A stretch of DNA of 11,220 bases from an uncultured Acetatifactor sp. (lineage in GTDB: Bacteria > Bacillota > Clostridia > Lachnospirales > Lachnospiraceae). Positions 6,807-11,220 of the stretch are shown here, in pieces (within the stretch, counting starts at the first letter, position 1; each line of letters opens with the position of its first letter). The stretch is from NCBI GenBank assembly GCA_948496895.1, contig CAOOJO010000048.1:1-11220 (forward strand), in the 5' to 3' direction. The notes below the pieces were generated by a model. It made no database searches, was not told the origin of the DNA, and worked only from the letters and a program-made list of their open reading frames with translations. Position numbers and translations under genes: made by a program.

Positions 6807-7034
6807 ATGATTCTGAAGCTGAAAAAGGATATGAAGAAGCAGGTCAAGCGCGTGAGCAAGGAAATGGAGAAGCTTGGCAAGAAGTTCGGCAACAAGGAAT
6901 ATGACACCAATGTCGTATTGTTGAAGATGGACCAGCTGGACAGCGAGCTGAAGGCTCTGCGGGAGGCCGTGAACCGGGAGAAGGAGCGGGCCTACATAGA
7001 GAAGATGGGAGGCATCCTTCCGAAGAAGAAGTAG
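6807..7034 (+). CDS. Small lysine-rich coiled-coil protein, unknown function
   Basis: About 75 aa, not recognised. The N-terminus (MILKLKKDMKKQVKRVSKEM, continuing EKLGKKF) is strongly cationic and amphipathic. The second half (DQLDSELKALREAVNREKER, about 44-63) is a charged helix with a heptad-like pattern, and the tail ends PKKK. No signal peptide or TM segment is seen, so a cytoplasmic location is expected. It starts 70 bp after the permease stop on the same strand with no terminator between, so it is likely the last gene of the bceAB operon. The start is uncertain. AAAGGAG at 6786-6792 is 14 bases from the ATG. An alternative GTG at 6765 would add 14 Gly/Glu-rich residues and has AGAGGGG 13 bases upstream. 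A strong hairpin follows the stop. An accessory role with the transporter is inference. Confidence 0.65.
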   Translation: MILKLKKDMKKQVKRVSKEMEKLGKKFGNKEYDTNVVLLKMDQLDSELKALREAVNREKERAYIEKMGGILPKKK

Positions 7035-7045
7035 TGCGAACAGCA

Positions 7046-7077
7046 TAGTGGCCCGGGACAGCCGTCCCGGGCCACTG
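7046..7077. terminator. GC-rich hairpin between convergent transcripts, terminator-like but without a U-tract
   Basis: A perfect 12-bp stem (GTGGCCCGGGAC pairing with GTCCCGGGCCAC) with a 4-base loop AGCC. It extends by one A-T and one U-G pair. It lies 11 bp after the coiled-coil gene and faces the convergent gene at 7180-7575. Neither side has a run of T, so it may act as a processing or stability hairpin, or a weak shared terminator, rather than a standard intrinsic terminator. Confidence 0.6.
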
Positions 7078-7179
7078 CCATAATCCGCCACTTCCCTTAA
7101 AACATGTTCTTCGTCCAATTGCGAACCACTTCAATCAGCCATATTTCCAGTTCCGGTTTGTACCCGCGCCGACCCTCCT

Positions 7180-7575
7180 TTATGGGAAAAAATCAACTGC
7201 TTCTGATACTGCAATACTTTCTGTACTAATGTTAAGCGCTTTGGAAATGTACGCTGCTATATCTGTCTGCAAGGTATCATTTCCAATACTGCCCTCGGGT
7301 ACAGTATACTTAATGTCGGCTCCAACAACCTTACCTTCCGAATAGTCTATAGCTACTTCACAATCCAAAACTTTGCCCGTGCTCTTAAGCGTCATAACTA
7401 AGAGCTTTTCCAAAAATAATTTTTCTTTTTCAATATCAGTGGACTGATTTACAAACTCTGCCTCTTCTCCTCTGGATTTCCCAGTATCCTGAATCACTAA
7501 GCACATAATTCCCAAGAAAAGAATGCAGACACCAATTTTAATGCTTAAAAGCCACCTTTTATCCTTCATTTTCAT
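7180..7575 (-). CDS. Single-TM extracytoplasmic protein of unknown function, possibly frameshifted
   Basis: 131 aa. A basic N-terminus (MKMKDKRW) and a hydrophobic helix (about 10-29, LSIKIGVCILFLGIMCLVIQ) form an uncleaved signal anchor, or possibly a signal peptide. A soluble domain of about 100 residues follows outside the membrane, beginning with the acidic stretch RGEEAEFVNQSTDIEKEKLFLEKLL. The order anchor, helix, GKVLDCEVAIDYSEGK strand, GADIKYTVPEG strand and DTLQTDIAAYISKALNI helix recalls small ring-building or SpoIIIAG-like domains. This is only a loose impression. No clean ribosome binding site is adjacent (GGGAG about 14 bases upstream). The ORF stops right after a run of six T; a -1 shift there opens 29 more codons to 7097 (see findings). 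It is more A+T-rich than its neighbours and has its own promoter. Confidence 0.65.
   Translation of the reverse strand: MKMKDKRWLLSIKIGVCILFLGIMCLVIQDTGKSRGEEAEFVNQSTDIEKEKLFLEKLLVMTLKSTGKVLDCEVAIDYSEGKVVGADIKYTVPEGSIGNDTLQTDIAAYISKALNISTESIAVSEAVDFFP
7186..7192 (-). other. T_TTT_TTC heptamer at the 3' end of the 131-aa gene
   Basis: The heptamer is read in frame as GA(T) TTT TTC, five codons (including the stop) from the end of the gene. It has the X_XXY_YYZ form of -1 slippery sites. The -1 frame after it has no stop until the TAA at 7097-7099. No stimulatory structure was identified, so the site may equally mark an indel in a homopolymer. Confidence 0.4.
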
Positions 7576-7638
7576 TATATGTCCCGACTCCCAGAAGCTC
7601 CTCTTTTTATACTATAGGAAGGTACTTTTCCGCTTTCT

Positions 7639-7667
7639 ATTCTACTATATTCATTTTAGCTTGTCAA
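7639..7667 (-). promoter_or_regulatory. Sigma-A-type promoter for the 131-aa gene
   Basis: On the minus strand a perfect TTGACA (-35, 7662-7667) is followed by a 17-bp spacer and TAGAAT (-10, 7639-7644, 5/6). The expected start is near 7632, giving a leader of about 55 bases. The intergenic stretch 7576-7766 holds only this promoter; no gene is supported there. Confidence 0.75.
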
Positions 7668-7766
7668 ATATTATATGCTTGACTTCCATGGTAAACGCAT
7701 GATTTGATATCTTTTCATCAGTAGAAAAATCTGCTATATTGCATTTAATGACTGGCAATCTCCCTA

Positions 7767-9365
7767 TCAATCCAGCCAAATCTCCTCGTCCGCCAGCGCC
7801 AGCATCCTCTCGTCATGGGAGATGAAAAGCAGAGTGCCCCTGTAATCCCGGATGAATCCCTCCAGCCAGGAGAGGGCTTTCTCGTCCAGATTGTTTCCCG
7901 GTTCGTCCATGAGCAGGATGTCCCCCTTCCTCAGCAGGGCCCTGGCGATGGAGATCCTCTGGCGTTCCCCGCCGGACAGCGCCTCCTGGTCGTCTGTGAC
8001 CTCCCTCTGGGCCAGCTCCTCCAGCCCCACCCTGCGGATTGCATCCCACACCTCTTCCTCCCCAGCATCCAGCCTGCCCAGCCGGACATTTTCCCATACG
8101 GTGCCCTGGAACAGATAGGGCGACTGCTCCACATAGGCGCACTTTTCCCGCCAGCTCTCCATGGAGATCTCCCGCAGCTCCATCCCGTTGACCCGTATCT
8201 CCCCCCGGTATCCGGGATATAGCCCGCACAGGAGCTTGAGCAAGGTGGACTTCCCGCTGCCGTTCCTGCCGCAGACCGCCGTCCTGGCCCCTATCCTCAC
8301 CTCCTGCCGCAGATCCGCGAATACCTCCTCTTCCCCGTAGGCGAACCCTGTGCCCTGGAGGATAAGGCTCTCCACCCGCCAAATCCTTGCTCCCCCCGTA
8401 TGCTCCGCGTCCGTGTAGAACAGGGAGATCCGCTTCACCAGGTTCCTGCACAGCGGCACGTTCTTTATGATGTTCACCACATAATCCATGGCCGCGTTGA
8501 AGATGTAATAATAGCCGCTCATGGCCACGATCGCCCCCACGGACAGGCCGCCCAGGGATACGGCCACAGCGCCGCTGGCCAAAAGAAGCAGGAGGCACAC
8601 CGTGTCCATCTGCGCCGTGACCTGGTCCACCTGGGTCTCACAGGCCGCCTTCGGGGCATAGACCCGCTCCCGGTAATCCCGCATGGCCCTCTCCAGCCTT
8701 TTCAGGAACCCGCCCTGGAGCCCGTACAGGCAGACCTGCACCGGCTTCCCCACCATCTCGCTCTCCAGCCCCCGTATCGCCGACTTGCACTCCCGTTCCT
8801 GCAGGTCGTATCTCTCCAGGGCCTTCCGCATGGCAAGGGGCAGGAACAGCTTAATCAGGCAGACCCCGAAGACCACTGCGGCAAACCACCCCAGGCTCCG
8901 GACGGACCAGTACAGGAGATAGGCCGCCACGAAGGGCAGAGAGATCCCCCACATCATCAGGTTCACCCAGGTGATCCCAAGCTGTATCTGGTCGTCCTCC
9001 AGCCGGTACTGGGCCTCGCTCCCCCGGATGCTCCCGGCCGCCTGGAAGGTCTTTCCCAGGAACCGCTCCAGGATCAGGCAGCCATGCCCCAGGGAGGCCT
9101 TGAACATGGTCACCTCCCCCAGCACGGAGAACAGCAGCGGCAGGACGATCGACAGCCCTACGCTCACCAATATCCTCCGCAGATCCGCGATTCCCTCCGC
9201 CATGCTGCCTCCCAGCGCGAAATCCGCGAACCTCCCCAGGACAGTGGCGGAATACGTGTGCAGCACCTGCCCCGCCACCAGCTCGGCCGCGTAGAACAGC
9301 ACCGGAACCCAGTACATCACCAGGCAGTCCCGGCATATCTTCCCATAGATTTTCCTATTCCCCAT
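7767..9365 (-). CDS. ABC exporter half-transporter (TMD-NBD), second subunit
   Basis: 532-aa membrane protein of the type IV (multidrug/peptide exporter) ABC group: six TM helices (about 14-36, 64-86, 132-154, 157-178, 254-272 and 275-298), then an ATPase domain. Motifs: Walker A GRNGSGKST (366-374), Q-loop VEQSPYLFQGTVWENV (Q414), signature LSGGERQR (463-470), Walker B ILLMDEPGNNLD (D487, E488) and H-loop ISHDE (H517). There is no N-terminal peptidase or extra domain. I use the ATG at 9365, with GGGAGGG eight bases upstream, not an upstream ATG at 9425 whose 20 extra residues lack a site and resemble no TMD. It overlaps the preceding exporter gene by 11 bp, so the two probably form a heterodimer. 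At about 530 aa it is shorter than most exporters (570-600 aa). The substrate is unknown; peptides, lipids or drugs are all possible. Confidence 0.9.
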   Translation of the reverse strand: MGNRKIYGKICRDCLVMYWVPVLFYAAELVAGQVLHTYSATVLGRFADFALGGSMAEGIADLRRILVSVGLSIVLPLLFSVLGEVTMFKASLGHGCLILERFLGKTFQAAGSIRGSEAQYRLEDDQIQLGITWVNLMMWGISLPFVAAYLLYWSVRSLGWFAAVVFGVCLIKLFLPLAMRKALERYDLQERECKSAIRGLESEMVGKPVQVCLYGLQGGFLKRLERAMRDYRERVYAPKAACETQVDQVTAQMDTVCLLLLLASGAVAVSLGGLSVGAIVAMSGYYYIFNAAMDYVVNIIKNVPLCRNLVKRISLFYTDAEHTGGARIWRVESLILQGTGFAYGEEEVFADLRQEVRIGARTAVCGRNGSGKSTLLKLLCGLYPGYRGEIRVNGMELREISMESWREKCAYVEQSPYLFQGTVWENVRLGRLDAGEEEVWDAIRRVGLEELAQREVTDDQEALSGGERQRISIARALLRKGDILLMDEPGNNLDEKALSWLEGFIRDYRGTLLFISHDERMLALADEEIWLD

Positions 9366-10968
9366 ATAACCGTCCCTCCCACAGCCGAAAACGTGCGCCC
9401 TCCAGTCCGTCGAACAATTCGTCATGGGTGACGATCAGCGCCCCGCCCCGGCGCTCCCGCAGCAGCTCCAGGAGGGCGGCCTTCCCAGCCCCGTCCAGAT
9501 GGTTGGTGGGCTCGTCCAGGAGCAGGAGCCTGGGCTCCAGGGCAAAGGCCAGGGCAAGGAAAGCTTTCTTCCTCTCCCCCTGGGACATCTGGCTCATCCT
9601 CTTCTCCCGCAGCAAAGCGGCGTCCGCCCCCAGCCTTTCCGCGTTCCGGCGCAGACGCTCCCTGTCCAGTCCCAGCCCCTGCCCGGCCAGGCCCTCCTCC
9701 ACGCTGCCGTACATCTCCTCCGGGGTCATTTCAAAGGCAGGGTCCTCCTGCAGCAGATAGAAGAACCGGGCCGGAAAGCATTCCCTTCCCAGCTCCTCCG
9801 GACGCCTGTCCCCGATCAGGACAGTCCCCTCCCCGGCCTCCTCCATGCCTGCCAATAGACGGAATACCGTAGACTTTCCAATCCCGTTGGGGCCTCTTAT
9901 GATATTTATCTTCTCCATGTCCAGTTCCGCCAGGGGAATTGCCAGCAGGGACTCCTCGTAGGCAAAATGAAGGTTCTCCAGCCGGATAATGCTCCCCTCC
10001 CATGTCCCCTGGGGGCTATCCGTCTCCCTGTACCAGTTCAGGAGGCGCTCCTGGGCCTGATCCGCCATGGCGAACCTGGGCAGGGTCTCGAAGGCCTTTT
10101 TCACGGCGGCGTAGATGCCTGTGGAGAGGGCTATCGCCTGCACGCCGGTCTCCACAGTGAGATACCCGCCCAGCAGGAGCAGGCCGATGATGCAGTACGT
10201 GCCGTATTTCAGGATATTGTCCAGCAGGGAATACATGCCCGACTCAGAGCGGTTGGCAAAGACGGACTCGTTGCCGATCACCCAGTACCGCCGGTAGATC
10301 TCCTTAAGCTTTCCCAACCACCAGTCCCTCAGCCCGTACAGCTTGATTAACAGGAAGCCCTGAAAGGCCGTGATCACAAAATTGGTGATCTCCCCCTCTA
10401 TCCTGCGGCATTTGTCATAGTTCACCTGCAGATACTTCCTCACCACCAGGGGAGGGACCACCTGCAGAAGGGAAATCCCCAGGATGATCGCCCCTGCCGG
10501 CGGGCTCAGCCACAGGAGATATCCCCCGAAGAGCAGGGTCTCTGCCACCGCCGCGGTCATGGCTGGCCGGTCCGTCATCAACCGCTCCGTGACCGTGGCA
10601 AGGTCATTGCTGAAGTTCTCCAGGTTGCCGCCCAGGCTGGAGCGGTGCAGGAGATGCAGCGGGTTCGCGTAGAACCGCCCGTACAGCTTCAGCCTGCAGC
10701 GCTGTCCGGCCTCCAGCATCCGCTGTTTCAGCAGAGTCTGGAGCCTTATCCCAAGCAGCAGGAAGGCCGACAGCAATGACAGCAGCGCCGCCGCGGAGAC
10801 TGCCACCGCCCTTACCTCCCCCGCCACCGCCCTGGCCACCACCTGGGCGATGAGGATGGGCATGAGGATGCCGTAGGGGATATGGATCAGGTTCACCCAC
10901 AGGGAGAACCGCTCCACTCCCCGCAGCTCCTCCTGATACATGTATGTTTTCCTCTTCTCTGCGCTCAT
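9355..10968 (-). CDS. ABC exporter half-transporter (TMD-NBD), first subunit with a divergent signature
   Basis: 537-aa membrane protein with six TM helices (about 25-48, 54-76, 136-157, 158-178, 250-272 and 276-292) and a C-terminal ATPase domain. Motifs: Walker A GPNGIGKST (359-367), Q-loop FYLLQEDP (Q407), signature MSQGERKK (461-468) where exporters normally have LSGGQ, Walker B LLLLDEPTNHLD (D485, E486) and H-loop IVTHDE (H515). The Walker B and H-loop residues are intact, so its own ATP site is probably active; the altered signature would face the partner's ATP site. It precedes and overlaps the second subunit by 11 bp. AGAGG lies about six bases before the ATG at 10968, but an internal ATG at residue 10 also has AGAGG nine bases upstream, so the start is open by nine codons. 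Very rich in G+C. The substrate is unknown. Confidence 0.88.
   Translation of the reverse strand: MSAEKRKTYMYQEELRGVERFSLWVNLIHIPYGILMPILIAQVVARAVAGEVRAVAVSAAALLSLLSAFLLLGIRLQTLLKQRMLEAGQRCRLKLYGRFYANPLHLLHRSSLGGNLENFSNDLATVTERLMTDRPAMTAAVAETLLFGGYLLWLSPPAGAIILGISLLQVVPPLVVRKYLQVNYDKCRRIEGEITNFVITAFQGFLLIKLYGLRDWWLGKLKEIYRRYWVIGNESVFANRSESGMYSLLDNILKYGTYCIIGLLLLGGYLTVETGVQAIALSTGIYAAVKKAFETLPRFAMADQAQERLLNWYRETDSPQGTWEGSIIRLENLHFAYEESLLAIPLAELDMEKINIIRGPNGIGKSTVFRLLAGMEEAGEGTVLIGDRRPEELGRECFPARFFYLLQEDPAFEMTPEEMYGSVEEGLAGQGLGLDRERLRRNAERLGADAALLREKRMSQMSQGERKKAFLALAFALEPRLLLLDEPTNHLDGAGKAALLELLRERRGGALIVTHDELFDGLEGARFRLWEGRLYGE
9374..9380 (-). promoter_or_regulatory. Ribosome binding site that sets the second exporter start
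   Basis: GGGAGGG on the minus strand lies eight bases before the ATG at 9365 and within the 3' end of the first exporter gene, consistent with translational coupling. Confidence 0.75.
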
Positions 10969-11014
10969 GCTCCGCCTCTGTCTCCCGCCTGCGCCCTACA
11001 GGGCCTTTTTTTCT

Positions 11015-11043
11015 ATTGTAATCGCTTTCCTTTCCTGGTTCAA
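11015..11043 (-). promoter_or_regulatory. Promoter of the exporter pair
   Basis: On the minus strand TTGAAC (-35, 11038-11043, 4/6) is followed by a 17-bp spacer and TACAAT (-10, 11015-11020, 5/6). The expected start near 11008 gives a leader of about 40 bases before the ATG at 10968. The early transcribed region has a run of seven A. Confidence 0.6.
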
Positions 11044-11048
11044 TAGCA

Positions 11049-11069
11049 CAAACGGTTCGGTAGCGTTTG
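11049..11069. promoter_or_regulatory. Inverted repeat just upstream of the exporter -35
   Basis: CAAACG and CGTTTG are separated by nine bases. The pair lies directly upstream of the -35 element of the exporter promoter, where an activator or repressor could bind. No known regulator consensus is recognised. Confidence 0.35.
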
Positions 11070-11108
11070 ATAAAAAGCTCCGCAAAACAAGCCCTACCTT
11101 TTGGGCGC

Positions 11109-11148
11109 AAAAAAGACGCACGGTTTACAATTTACTGTTCCATGCGCC
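11109..11148 (-). terminator. Rho-independent terminator of the gene beyond the right edge
   Basis: On the minus strand GGCGCATGG pairs with CCGTGCGTC (nine pairs, two of them G-U) around a 16-base loop, and is followed directly by six T. Three more A-T pairs can extend the stem into the T-run. It lies 38 bp after the stop of the partial gene at the window edge and before the exporter promoter, so it separates the two transcription units. Confidence 0.65.
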
Positions 11149-11185
11149 TTTACGCTTTCACTTTGATATTAAATTATGTTGTTGA

Positions 11186-11220
11186 TTATGCTAACTGCAT
11201 GACTTCGGCTTCAATCTCCT
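11186..11220 (-). CDS. C-terminal end of a gene cut by the window edge
   Basis: On the minus strand one frame is open from the window edge to TAA at 11186-11188 and reads EIEAEVMQLA. The other two frames meet stops. The plausible end of a charged helix and the terminator right after it support a real gene, but ten residues do not allow a functional call. Confidence 0.4.
   Translation of the reverse strand, partial: EIEAEVMQLA

Noticed and set aside
7103..7225. 40-aa plus-strand frame starting MFFVQLRTTS
   Set aside because: No ribosome binding site; it runs antisense to the 3' end of the secreted-protein gene, and the minus-strand -1 frame looks more protein-like.
7700..7766. Possible terminator or tiny ORFs after the second exporter
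   Set aside because: The arms around the AGATTTTTCT stretch do not pair well, and the ATG codons open frames of about eight to twelve residues without ribosome binding sites.
8400..9431. 343-aa open frame on the plus strand
   Set aside because: It lies antisense to the second exporter, is full of Pro, His and Gln in the way typical of G+C-rich antisense frames, and shows no domain. The exporter on the minus strand has all ABC motifs.
10993..11014. Plus-strand terminator-like sequence (GCCC-TACA-GGGC, then C and seven T)
   Set aside because: The stem is only four or five pairs and no plus-strand gene lies upstream. It is better read as a small inverted repeat in the exporter leader.

Overview
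The window reads as chromosomal DNA from a Gram-positive, low-pathogen-signature Clostridia-type bacterium, most likely a G+C-rich member of the Lachnospiraceae. This is an inference from strong Shine-Dalgarno sites, a complete Bce-type peptide-sensing and detoxification module, sigma-A-like promoters and the codon style. No rRNA, tRNA, CRISPR array, insertion sequence or phage gene was seen.

Left part (84-6736 plus, with an inserted minus-strand pair): an AraC-family regulator (84-974) is followed by an OmpR-type response regulator (1040-1711) and a short two-TM BceS-like histidine kinase (1708-2781). A zeta-toxin-like kinase and its small partner lie on the opposite strand (2804-3614). Then comes a BceA-like ATPase (3891-4685) and a BceB-like ten-TM permease (4679-6736). 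By family knowledge, BceAB-RS modules sense cell-wall-active peptides through the permease. The permease signals to the kinase, the regulator activates the transporter promoter, and the transporter protects the cell-wall target. A 14-bp inverted repeat close to the Bacillus BceR box (TnACA-N4-TGTAA) sits just upstream of bceA and ties the two halves together. A small, lysine-rich coiled-coil protein (6807-7034) follows the permease and ends at a strong GC hairpin (7046-7077).

Middle (7097-7667 minus): a single-TM extracytoplasmic protein of unknown function, with its own well-formed promoter. Its reading frame ends just after a T_TTT_TTC heptamer. A -1 shift there would add 29 residues, so it is either a recent indel or a frameshift site.

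Right part (7767-11043 minus): two overlapping half-size ABC exporters (about 537 and 532 aa), probably forming a heterodimer, behind one promoter at about 11015-11043. Upstream, a rho-independent terminator (11109-11148) closes a gene that is cut by the window edge and of which only about ten codons are visible.

The most notable points are: (1) a tandem 18-bp repeat that lengthens the ATP lid of the BceS-like kinase; (2) a toxin-antitoxin pair placed inside the resistance module; (3) the possible -1 frameshift site; and (4) the uncharacterised basic coiled-coil protein at the end of the bceAB operon. I do not see a clearly new multi-gene system. The core is a known module with unusual additions.
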